A model generated the notes under the pieces. That model saw only the letters and a program-made list of their open reading frames with translations. It made no database searches and was not told the DNA's origin. From assembly GCF_014773545.1 (NCBI RefSeq), contig NZ_SDDV01000001.1, positions 1-64,000 of the forward strand: a stretch of 64,000 bases of DNA, written 5' to 3'. Shown here piece after piece: positions 19,773-27,518 of this stretch; the stretch's first letter is position 1, and every line of letters starts with the position of its first letter. Source of the stretch: Hydrogenophaga sp. GTDB lineage: Bacteria > Pseudomonadota > Gammaproteobacteria > Burkholderiales > Burkholderiaceae_C. Both the position numbers and the translations under genes were made by a program.

Positions 19773-20834
19773 ATGTTAGTCGAGAACAATGTGGCGCTCG
19801 AGCGCTTGAACACCTTTGGCATCCCGGCGCGGGCGCAGCGCTTGCTGCGCGTGCGCAGCCCGGCCGATCTGGCGCAGCTCATGGCCAGCCCCGCTTGGCC
19901 CACTGATGCGGCTCCCTCGGTGTTCGTGCTCGGTGGCGGCAGCAACCTGGTTATCACCGGCGACATCAAGGCGCTGGTGCTCAAAGTCGAGATCGGCGGG
20001 CGCCGCCTGCTCGAAGAAACGCCCAAAGGCTGGCTGGTCGAAGGGGGTGCGGGCGAAAGTTGGCACGACTTCGTGGTCTGGACGCTGGCGCAGGGCTGGC
20101 CAGGGCTGGAAAACCTGGCGCTGATTCCCGGCACGCTGGGTGCTGCGCCGGTGCAAAACATCGGCGCCTACGGGGTCGAGCTGCAAGACCGTTTTCACTC
20201 GCTCGACGCGGTCGATCTGCGCAGCGGCGCGGCCTTCACGCTCGACGCCGCGCAGTGCGGTTTTGGCTACCGCGACTCGGTGTTCAAACACGCGCCGTCC
20301 GATCCGCGCGGCTTTGGCCTGGCTGGCCATGCGCTAATCACGCGCGTGCGTCTGTGGCTGCCCAAACCCTGGAGGCCGGTGCTGGGCTACCTGGACCTAG
20401 AGCGCAAAATGGCCGAAACCGGCATCGACGCGCCCAGCGCGCAGCAGATTTTTGACTGGGTGGTGGCCGTGCGCCGCGCCAAGCTGCCCGACCCGGCCGT
20501 GCTGGGCAACGCGGGCAGCTTCTTCAAGAACCCGACCGTCACGCCCGAGCAGTGCGCCGACATCATCGCGCGCGAGCCCAAGGTGGTGCACTACCCCATG
20601 GCCGACGGCAGCATCAAGCTGGCTGCGGGCTGGCTGATCGATGCCTGCGGCTGGAAGGGCAAGAGCGTGGGCAACGCAGCGGTGTATGAGAAGCAGGCGC
20701 TGGTGCTGGTGAATCGTGGCGGGCCCGTGCATCCTTGCACGGGCGGCGAGGTCATGACCTTGGCCAAAGCCATTCAGACCAGCGTGTACGAGCGCTTCGG
20801 GCTCCGGCTGGAGCCGGAGCCGGTGGTGGTCTGA
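19773..20834 (+). CDS. murB: UDP-N-acetylenolpyruvoylglucosamine reductase
   Basis: FAD enzyme that reduces UDP-GlcNAc-enolpyruvate to UDP-MurNAc in peptidoglycan synthesis; cytoplasmic. 353 aa. The FAD-binding segment VLGGGSNLVIT lies near residues 51-61, IPGTLGAAPVQNIGAYG follows, and GNAGSFFKNP contains the catalytic serine. The C-terminal LIDACGWKGKSVGNAAVY is typical of the E. coli-like type I enzyme. It starts at the ATG at 19773. Confidence 0.96.
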   Translation: MLVENNVALERLNTFGIPARAQRLLRVRSPADLAQLMASPAWPTDAAPSVFVLGGGSNLVITGDIKALVLKVEIGGRRLLEETPKGWLVEGGAGESWHDFVVWTLAQGWPGLENLALIPGTLGAAPVQNIGAYGVELQDRFHSLDAVDLRSGAAFTLDAAQCGFGYRDSVFKHAPSDPRGFGLAGHALITRVRLWLPKPWRPVLGYLDLERKMAETGIDAPSAQQIFDWVVAVRRAKLPDPAVLGNAGSFFKNPTVTPEQCADIIAREPKVVHYPMADGSIKLAAGWLIDACGWKGKSVGNAAVYEKQALVLVNRGGPVHPCTGGEVMTLAKAIQTSVYERFGLRLEPEPVVV

Positions 20835-20853
20835 CCTCTTCTCGTGTCAAGGT

Positions 20854-20943
20854 TCATGGCTGAGGGCTCTGCGCCCGCGCCACGATCCGGCTCACCCGCG
20901 ACACCGACAAACCCGGCGCCCGCGCCATCTTCGACGGGCTCAT
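20854..20943 (-). pseudogene. Short helix-turn-helix remnant overlapping the purD stop
   Basis: On the minus strand an ATG at 20943, overlapping the purD TGA (ATGA), opens 29 codons containing GLSVSRVSRIVARAQ. That looks like the recognition helix of a DNA-binding domain such as occurs at the end of some small transposases or regulators. The stretch is too short to be a functional domain. It may be a chance read or a decayed fragment between murB and purD. Confidence 0.35.
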
Positions 20944-22259
20944 GTGCGACCGCCGGTGCGCCCGGCCACAATGGCCTCGTCGCTCACCGCGCGGTGACCA
21001 ATGTCGCGCCGGTACTGCATGCCGTCAAACCTGATACCTTGCAGCGCGGCGTAGGCCCGCTCACGCGCCTGCGTCACGGTGTCGGCCAGTGCGGTCACGC
21101 ACAGCACGCGCCCCCCCGCCACCTGCACCCCGCCGTCGGCACTGGCGCGGGTGCCGGCATGAAACACCATCAGGTCGGCGGCGTCGGCGGGCAAACCGCT
21201 GATGGCGTCACCCTGGCGCGGCTGCAGCGGATAGCCGGCTGCCGCCAGCACCACGCCCAGCGCCACGCGCGGATCCCATTGCAGCGTGCAGCGATCGAGC
21301 TCGACGCGCGTGGCGGCCAGCAGCACCTGCGCCAAGTCGCTTTGCAGGCGCAGCAGGATCGGCTGGGTTTCAGGGTCGCCCAGGCGGCAGTTGAATTCCA
21401 GCGTCTTGACCTGACCGCTGGGCGAGATCATCAGCCCGGCGTAGAGAAACCCCGTGTACACGATGCCATCGGCCGCCATGCCGCGCAGGGTCGGCAAAAT
21501 TACCTCGTTCATGGCGCGCTCGTGCACCTCGGGCGTGAGCACCGGCGCTGGTGAATAAGCCCCCATGCCACCGGTGTTGGGCCCCTGGTCGGCGTCGAGC
21601 AAGCGCTTGTGGTCTTGGCTGCTGGCCAGCGCCAGCGCATGGCTGCCATCACACAGCACGATGAAGCTGGCCTCTTCTCCGGCCAGAAACTCCTCTATCA
21701 CCACCCGTGCGCCGCCCGCGTTATGGGCCACGCCCAAGGCGTTATCGAGCAGCATGAAATCAATGGCTTCGTGTGCCTCGGCCAGCGTTTGCGCCACCAC
21801 CACGCCCTTGCCTGCCGCCAGGCCATCAGCCTTGATGACGATCGGTGCGCCTTTGTCGTCCACGTAGGCATGTGCCTGCGCCGGATCGGTGAAGGTCTGG
21901 TAGTCGGCGGTCGGAATGCCGTGGCGCCGCATGAAAGCCTTGGAAAACGCCTTCGAGCTCTCCAGTTGCGCTGCCGCCTGGGTGGGGCCAAAAATGGGCA
22001 GACCGTGGGCGCGAAATTCGTCCACCACGCCAGCGGCCAGCGGCGCCTCGGGCCCCACCACGGTCAGGTCTATGTCCAGCGTCTGCGCCCACTCGCGCAG
22101 CGCCACCTTGTCGCTCAAGTTCAGGTTGCACAGCCGCGCATCGCGCGCGGTGCCGGCGTTGCCCGGCGCCACGAACACCTGTTGCACCCCGGCTGATTGC
22201 CTGAGTTTCCAGGCCAGTGCGTGTTCGCGGCCACCGCCGCCTATGACCAAAATTTTCAT
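20940..22259 (-). CDS. purD: Phosphoribosylamine-glycine ligase
   Basis: ATP-grasp enzyme of purine synthesis, joining glycine to phosphoribosylamine. 439 aa from the ATG at 22259. N-terminal MKILVIGGGGREHALAWKL, the ATP-grasp signatures IVIKADGLAAGKGVVVA and VIEEFLAGEEASFIVLCDG, and the GARS signature LEFNCRLGDPETQ are all present. The gene is in the same orientation as yebC upstream, separated by 207 bp that contain the 126-bp repeat. Confidence 0.96.
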   Translation of the reverse strand: MKILVIGGGGREHALAWKLRQSAGVQQVFVAPGNAGTARDARLCNLNLSDKVALREWAQTLDIDLTVVGPEAPLAAGVVDEFRAHGLPIFGPTQAAAQLESSKAFSKAFMRRHGIPTADYQTFTDPAQAHAYVDDKGAPIVIKADGLAAGKGVVVAQTLAEAHEAIDFMLLDNALGVAHNAGGARVVIEEFLAGEEASFIVLCDGSHALALASSQDHKRLLDADQGPNTGGMGAYSPAPVLTPEVHERAMNEVILPTLRGMAADGIVYTGFLYAGLMISPSGQVKTLEFNCRLGDPETQPILLRLQSDLAQVLLAATRVELDRCTLQWDPRVALGVVLAAAGYPLQPRQGDAISGLPADAADLMVFHAGTRASADGGVQVAGGRVLCVTALADTVTQARERAYAALQGIRFDGMQYRRDIGHRAVSDEAIVAGRTGGRT

Positions 22260-22344
22260 CAGTTTGACCTGCACATCGTTTCTTATTGAAGGCTGCTGCG
22301 GGTGCCCGGGGCTGCGGGCCGCCGGGCGCGAGCACAGCGGCGGC

Positions 22345-22470
22345 TAACGGGCATGACTTTGAAAGGCGCCCCAAAAAATGAAAGTCCTGCCCGTTCTCCC
22401 TCACCCCCAACCCCTCTCCCGCACGCGGGAGAGGGGAGCGAAGTCAGTCGCGGCCCGACTCCCACGTTAA
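22345..22470. repeat. 126-bp repeat element, copy C (opposite orientation)
   Basis: Third copy, inverted relative to the other two. Read on the minus strand it runs TTAACGTG to CATGCCCGTTA and keeps both internal hairpins. The TAA in its first bases is the stop codon of yebC (22467-22469). The other end lies 85 bp upstream of the purD start. Confidence 0.9.
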
Positions 22471-23192
22471 AGAGCCAACTCGGCATTATGGAAAACGTCT
22501 TGCACGTCGTCCAGGTCTTCCAGCGCGTCGAGCAGTTTTTGCATGCGCGCGGCGTCTTCTGCGCCCAGTGCCATCGGGTTTTCGGCCCGCATGGTCACCT
22601 CGGCCAGCTCGGGCTGAAAGCCGGCCGCCTGCAAGGCATTTCTCACCGCCTCGAAGTCAGACACATCGGTCAGCACCTCGATGGCGCCGTCGGCGTCGCT
22701 GAGCACGTCCAGTGCGCCCGCTTCCAGCGCCACCTCCATCACCCGGTCTTCCGAGCTGCCGGGCGCAAACACCAGTTGCCCGCAGTGCTTGAATTGGAAC
22801 GCCACCGAGCCCTCGATTCCCAGCTTGCCGCCGTGTTTGGAGAAAGCGTGCCGCACCTCGGCCACCGTGCGCACCCGGTTGTCGGTCATGGTGTCAACGA
22901 TGATGGCCGCGCCGCCGATGCCGTAGCCTTCGTAGCGGATTTCTTCCAGATTCACCCCTTCGAGGGCGCCCGATGCTTTGTCGACGTTGTACTTGATGCG
23001 GTCGGCCGGCATGTTGGCGGCCTTGGCTTTCTCAATCGCCAGCCGCAGGCGCGGGTTCATAGCCGGATCGCCGCCGCCCTGGCGCGCGGCAACCGAGATT
23101 TCACGGATGACGCGCGTCCACACCTTGCCGCGCTTTTCGTCCTGACGCCCCTTGCGGTGCTGAATATTGGCCCATTTGCTGTGTCCAGCCAC
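22467..23192 (-). CDS. YebC/PmpR-family protein
   Basis: 241 aa, the full family length, beginning (M/V)[17 protein letters not shown]. Members act as transcription regulators, and some help ribosomes at proline-rich stretches; the role here is not resolvable from sequence. The start is a GTG at 23192 with CGGAG just upstream. Conserved segments include [17 protein letters not shown] and [15 protein letters not shown]. The stop codon is supplied by the terminal TAA of the 126-bp repeat. Divergent from the YjgR-type gene. Confidence 0.94.
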   Translation of the reverse strand: MAGHSKWANIQHRKGRQDEKRGKVWTRVIREISVAARQGGGDPAMNPRLRLAIEKAKAANMPADRIKYNVDKASGALEGVNLEEIRYEGYGIGGAAIIVDTMTDNRVRTVAEVRHAFSKHGGKLGIEGSVAFQFKHCGQLVFAPGSSEDRVMEVALEAGALDVLSDADGAIEVLTDVSDFEAVRNALQAAGFQPELAEVTMRAENPMALGAEDAARMQKLLDALEDLDDVQDVFHNAELAL

Positions 23193-23288
23193 AAGCGACT
23201 CCGGTTTTTTGAGAAGAATTTGGTCTAATGAGCGTCGATTTTACTTTTCTTGCTCTGCCTCTTGCGTTCTTTGAGAAAGTTACCCGCC

Positions 23289-24872
23289 ATGGCCGAACCC
23301 ATGTTGATTGCCCAAAATTCCCAAACCACATGCCAGTTGCTGCCCGCGCTGGCCAACCGCCACGGTCTGATTACTGGCGCCACCGGCACCGGAAAAACTG
23401 TCACGCTGCAAACTCTGGCCGAGCAGTTCTCCCTGATCGGCGTGCCTGTGTTCATGGCCGACATCAAGGGCGATCTGACCGGCATCAGCCAGCCGGGCCG
23501 CTTCAGCGAAAAAATCAGCACGGTGCTGCGCAGCCGCGGCATCACCCCACCGACCCCGCAGTCCTTCCCCACCACGCTGTGGGATGTGTTTGGCGAGCAA
23601 GGCCACCCGGTGCGCGCCACCATCTCTGACATGGGGCCGCTGCTGCTGGCGCGCATGCTCAACCTCAACGAAACCCAGTCTGGCGTGCTCAACCTGGTGT
23701 TCAAAATAGCCGACGACAACGGCCTGCTGCTGCTGGACTTGAAAGACCTGCGCGCCATGCTGCAGCACGTGGGCACCAATGCCAAGCAGTTCACCACCGA
23801 GTACGGCAACGTCAGCGCCGCCAGCATCGGCGCCATCCAGCGCGGCTTGTTGCAGGTGGAAAGCCAGGGCGGCACGCAGTTCTTTGGCGAGCCCATGCTC
23901 GACCTGAAGGACTTCATGCAAACCGTCGACGGCAAGGGCGTGATCAACATTCTGGCGGCCGACAAACTGCTCAACGCGCCCCGCCTGTACGCCACTTTCT
24001 TGCTCTGGATGCTGTCTGAGCTGTTTGAGCAACTGCCCGAAATCGGCGACCCGGAAAAGCCCAGGCTGGTGTTTTTCTTCGACGAAGCGCACCTGCTGTT
24101 CAACGGCGCGCCCAAGGTATTGCTCGAGCGCATCGAGCTGGTGGTGCGGCTGGTGCGCTCCAAGGGCGTGGGCATTTATTTTGTGACGCAAAACCCGCTC
24201 GATATTCCCGATAGCGTGCTCGGCCAGTTGGGCAACCGGGTGCAGCACGCGCTGCGCGCTTTCACGCCGCGTGACCAAAAAGCCGTCAAGGCCACAGCGC
24301 AGACCTTGCGCCCCAAGAACGGGCTCGACATCGAGGCCGCCATCACCGAGCTGGCGGTGGGCGAAGCGCTGATCAGCCTGCTCGACGCCAAAGGCCGCCC
24401 GCGTGAAACCGAGCGCGGCTATGTGCTGCCGCCCAGCAGCCAGCTCGGCCCCATCACGCCCGAGCAGCGCCAGACGCTGCTGCAAACCTCGCTGGTGGCG
24501 GGCGTGTACGAGCAGGTGCTGGACCGCGAGAGCGCGTACGAAATGTTTCGCGCTCACGCCGACGCCGCACCGGAAGACTTTGACACGCCAAGCCTCAGCC
24601 CTGTGGCCGCGCCGCGCGCGCCCGAGTCAGGCCGAGTGGCCAGCATTCCCGCCAACCACACCCGCTCCAGCCACAGCCGCAACAGCAGCGCGCCCAGCGA
24701 TCTGGGCGGCACGGTCAGCGACGCCCTGTTTGGCCGCACCGGACCGCGCGGCGGACAACGCGACGGCCTGATGCAAACCATGGCCAAAAGCGCCGTGCGC
24801 AGCGTCGCCAGCAGCCTGGGGCGGCAAATTGTGCGCGGGGTGCTCGGCAGTCTGCTGACCCGCAGGCGATGA
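23289..24872 (+). CDS. YjgR/HerA-like ATPase (DUF853)
   Basis: 527-aa P-loop ATPase of the HerA/FtsK fold; function unknown. The start is the ATG at 23289 ([12 protein letters not shown]). Walker [15 protein letters not shown] is near residue 38, the acidic Walker [11 protein letters not shown] near residue 263, and the family segment [20 protein letters not shown] follows. The last about 90 residues are low-complexity (Ser, Arg, Gly, Pro) and end in LTRRR, also seen in the family. A single gene, convergent with cysE. Confidence 0.9.
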   Translation: MAEPMLIAQNSQTTCQLLPALANRHGLITGATGTGKTVTLQTLAEQFSLIGVPVFMADIKGDLTGISQPGRFSEKISTVLRSRGITPPTPQSFPTTLWDVFGEQGHPVRATISDMGPLLLARMLNLNETQSGVLNLVFKIADDNGLLLLDLKDLRAMLQHVGTNAKQFTTEYGNVSAASIGAIQRGLLQVESQGGTQFFGEPMLDLKDFMQTVDGKGVINILAADKLLNAPRLYATFLLWMLSELFEQLPEIGDPEKPRLVFFFDEAHLLFNGAPKVLLERIELVVRLVRSKGVGIYFVTQNPLDIPDSVLGQLGNRVQHALRAFTPRDQKAVKATAQTLRPKNGLDIEAAITELAVGEALISLLDAKGRPRETERGYVLPPSSQLGPITPEQRQTLLQTSLVAGVYEQVLDRESAYEMFRAHADAAPEDFDTPSLSPVAAPRAPESGRVASIPANHTRSSHSRNSSAPSDLGGTVSDALFGRTGPRGGQRDGLMQTMAKSAVRSVASSLGRQIVRGVLGSLLTRRR

Positions 24873-24958
24873 TGCGCCGCGGCGCTGGTCGCCGCCGCAG
24901 GTCTTGGGCCGGGTGGCGCTCATGTTTGTTCCCGAAACGCGCCCCATCGGCCGTATCG

Positions 24959-24986
24959 AGTAGGGCGCCAGAGACAGCGCCCTACT
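24959..24986. terminator. Hairpin between YjgR-type gene and cysE
   Basis: AGTAGGGCGC (24959-24968) and GCGCCCTACT (24977-24986) form a perfect 10-bp stem with an 8-nt loop in the convergent gap. The right arm includes the cysE TAG stop. No clear T-tract follows on either strand, so it is only a candidate bidirectional terminator. Confidence 0.4.
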
Positions 24987-25746
24987 TGCCCATCAACTGG
25001 TTGAGTTTGTCGGCCTCGAATTGCTCTTGCCGCGCCGCACCCTGCGGCACGCAGTCAGAGCCCGGGCGCTGCGCCGCCAGCGCTTCTATGGTTTGCCACA
25101 GCAGCGCGATCTGGTGCTCCTGGGCGGCGGCGCTGTCGATCAGGCCGCGCATGGCCTGCGACAGGGGGTCGTCCTCCTGTGTCAGGCCGTAAGCACTGAA
25201 TTTCTCACTCACGTCAGCGCTGACGCCGGTTTTGGAGGGGATGATGCGCGCCGGGATGCCTACCGCCGTGGCACCGGCCGGCACCGGCTTGATGACCACC
25301 GCGTTGCTGCCGATCTTGGCGCCGTCGCCCACCAAAAACCCACCCAGCACCTTCGCACCCGCGCTTACCACCACGTCGCGCCCCAGCGTCGGGTGGCGTT
25401 TGCTGCCCTTGTAGAGCGATGTGCCCCCCAGCGTGACGCCCTGGTAAATGGTGCAGCCATCGCCTATTTCGGCTGTTTCACCGACCACCACGCCCATGGC
25501 GTGGTCGAAAAAAACGCGCTCACCAATTTGGGCGCCGGGGTGAATTTCAATCCCGGTCAGCCAGCGCGCCAGGTAAGAAATGAAGCGGCCCGGCCACTTC
25601 AGACCGCGCACCCAGCACGCATGCGCGAGCCGGTGCATCCACAACACGTGCAGGCCGGGGTAGCAAGTCAGCACCTCCCAGCGGTTGCGCGCGGCCGGGT
25701 CGCGCTCCAGAATGCACTGAATATCGGAACGAATGCGGGAAAACAT
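24982..25746 (-). CDS. cysE: Serine O-acetyltransferase
   Basis: Acetylates serine with acetyl-CoA, the first step of cysteine synthesis. 254 aa from the ATG at 25746 (MFSRIRSDIQCILERD). Left-handed beta-helix hexapeptide repeats run from IEIHPGAQIGERVFFDHAMG through VLGGFLVGDGAKIGSN, including the catalytic His regions and GGTSLYKGSKRHPTLG. The C-terminal extension of about 80 residues is rich in Gln and Ala. The TrmJ-type gene stop lies 10 bp upstream, so the two are probably cotranscribed. Confidence 0.94.
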   Translation of the reverse strand: MFSRIRSDIQCILERDPAARNRWEVLTCYPGLHVLWMHRLAHACWVRGLKWPGRFISYLARWLTGIEIHPGAQIGERVFFDHAMGVVVGETAEIGDGCTIYQGVTLGGTSLYKGSKRHPTLGRDVVVSAGAKVLGGFLVGDGAKIGSNAVVIKPVPAGATAVGIPARIIPSKTGVSADVSEKFSAYGLTQEDDPLSQAMRGLIDSAAAQEHQIALLWQTIEALAAQRPGSDCVPQGAARQEQFEADKLNQLMGK

Positions 25747-25756
25747 GGCGTCAAGT

Positions 25757-26497
25757 TTAGCGTCTGGCGCGTTCGGCGCATTGCAGCACGGCCTTGGCGA
25801 CACCGCGCAGAATGTGGATTTCCTCCTCCTGCAAGGCGGCGCGGTTGAACATCTGGTTGAGCCGCGGCATGAGTTTTTTGGGTGCTGCCGGGTCCAGAAA
25901 ATCAAGCGCTACCAAGGCCTGTTCCAGATGCGCCAACATGCCCGCCAGCGCCGGTGCATCGGCCAGCGCTGCGCCGGCGGGTTTTTGCAACGGGACAAAG
26001 CCAGCCAGCGCTTGGCGCCAGTCGTAGGCGATTAGTTGCAGCGCCGCCGCCAAGTTGAGCGAGCCAAAGCCAGGTGCAGTCGGAATGCTCAGCGCCACAT
26101 GGCAGCGGTAAACGTCTTCGTTGCTCATGCCAAAGCGCTCGCAACCAAACAAAAACGCCACGCCGCCCGGTGGGGCAGCCTGGTCTGGCGCCAGCAGTTG
26201 GCTGAAATGCTGCCGTGGCGCGCGTGTGGGCGGGCCAAAGTCGCGCGCCGTCATCACCGTGGCGCACAAATGATCCATGCCTTGCAGCGCCTGCTCGAGG
26301 GTGTCGACAATACGGGCCTGGGCCAACACGTCCTGCGCACCGCTGGCGCGCTGAATGGTTTCTTCGCGCCGCAGCACGTTGGGCCAGCGCGGCGCGACCA
26401 GCACCAGGTCGTCAAAGCCCATGACTTTCATGGCGCGCGCCACCGCACCGACGTTGCCGGCGTGGCTGGTCTGGAGCAGAACAAAGCGGGTACGCAT
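25757..26497 (-). CDS. trmJ: tRNA (cytidine/uridine-2'-O)-methyltransferase TrmJ-like
   Basis: SPOUT-family enzyme expected to methylate the ribose of position 32 in tRNA. 246 aa from the ATG at 26497 (MRTRFVLLQTSHAGNVGAVA). SAM-binding knot motifs are FLFGCERFGMSNEDVYRCH and IPTAPGFGSLNLAAALQL. A C-terminal helical extension ends in ILRGVAKAVLQC, as in TrmJ. It is followed 10 bp later by cysE, and suhB is divergent with about 105 bp between starts. Confidence 0.9.
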   Translation of the reverse strand: MRTRFVLLQTSHAGNVGAVARAMKVMGFDDLVLVAPRWPNVLRREETIQRASGAQDVLAQARIVDTLEQALQGMDHLCATVMTARDFGPPTRAPRQHFSQLLAPDQAAPPGGVAFLFGCERFGMSNEDVYRCHVALSIPTAPGFGSLNLAAALQLIAYDWRQALAGFVPLQKPAGAALADAPALAGMLAHLEQALVALDFLDPAAPKKLMPRLNQMFNRAALQEEEIHILRGVAKAVLQCAERARR

Positions 26498-26602
26498 GCA
26501 GTGGCACAAAGTAAAATGGCCGCTATTGTCGCCGCCTCGCATCGCCGGGCGCGCGCATGATCTTTACCACTGTTGCGCCCGACGCGCCAAGGCTGCTCCC
26601 GT

Positions 26603-27493
26603 ATGTCGTCTACCCTGCACCCCATGCTCAACGTGGCCATCAAGGCCGCGCGCCTGGCCGGCACCATCATCAACCGAGCCGCGCTCGACGTCGAGTCGGT
26701 GCGGGTCTCGGCCAAGCAAACCAACGATTTCGTGACCGAAATCGACCAAGCGGCCGAGGCCGCCATCATAGACACCTTGCTCAGCGCCTACCCGGAGCAC
26801 GCCATCTGGGCCGAAGAATCAGGCCGGCGCGCGGGCAAGCACGGCGGCGCCGACCACGTCTGGATCATAGACCCGCTGGACGGCACCACCAACTTCATTC
26901 ACGGTTTTCCGGTCTACTGCGTGAGCATTGCGCTGATGGTCGGCAAGCGGCTCGAGCAGGCGGTGATTTACGACCCCTCGCGCAACGACTTGTTTTGCGC
27001 CACGCGCGGGCGCGGCGCCTACCTGAACGACCGGCGCTTGCGCGTGGCCAAGCGCATCGGTCTGCGCGATTGCCTGTTGTCGACCGGATTTCCGTTTCGC
27101 CCGGGCGATTCCTTTCAGACCTATTTGCACATGCTGAGTGAAGTGATGCCGCGCTGCGCCGGCGTGCGCCGACCGGGATCGGCCGCGCTCGACCTGGCCT
27201 ACGTGGCGGCCGGCTTTACCGACGGCTTTTTCGAGCTGGGCCTGTCGCCCTGGGACGTGGCCGCCGGTGCGCTGCTGGTGACCGAGGCCGGCGGGCTGGT
27301 GGGAAACTTCACCGGCGATTCCAATTTCCTGGAACAAAAAGAATGCCTGGCGGCCAACCCAAAGATTTACGGCCAGTTGGTCGGCATCACCGCCAAGTAC
27401 AGCAAATTTGCCAGCGCGGGCGAAAAAGCGGCGCTGCGACAGACCGCTGCGGCGGCCACAGCGCCACCCGACGACAGCGCCGCCCCACTCTGA
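26603..27493 (+). CDS. suhB: Inositol-1-monophosphatase family protein (SuhB-like)
   Basis: Mg-dependent phosphatase; in E. coli SuhB also takes part in rRNA transcription antitermination. 296 aa from the ATG at 26603 ([17 protein letters not shown]). Metal-binding motifs are [16 protein letters not shown] and [16 protein letters not shown], with [13 protein letters not shown] between. The C-terminal tail of about 25 residues is Ala/Pro-rich and looks dispensable. Confidence 0.93.
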   Translation: MSSTLHPMLNVAIKAARLAGTIINRAALDVESVRVSAKQTNDFVTEIDQAAEAAIIDTLLSAYPEHAIWAEESGRRAGKHGGADHVWIIDPLDGTTNFIHGFPVYCVSIALMVGKRLEQAVIYDPSRNDLFCATRGRGAYLNDRRLRVAKRIGLRDCLLSTGFPFRPGDSFQTYLHMLSEVMPRCAGVRRPGSAALDLAYVAAGFTDGFFELGLSPWDVAAGALLVTEAGGLVGNFTGDSNFLEQKECLAANPKIYGQLVGITAKYSKFASAGEKAALRQTAAAATAPPDDSAAPL

Positions 27494-27518
27494 GCGGCCG
27501 CGCGGGGCGCAGCGCCGC

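Noticed and set aside
20801-20822. 9-bp hairpin GGCTCCGGC/GCCGGAGCC at the murB 3' end
   Set aside because: It lies inside the coding sequence (LRLEPEP) with no T-tract, and is probably a by-product of codon use.
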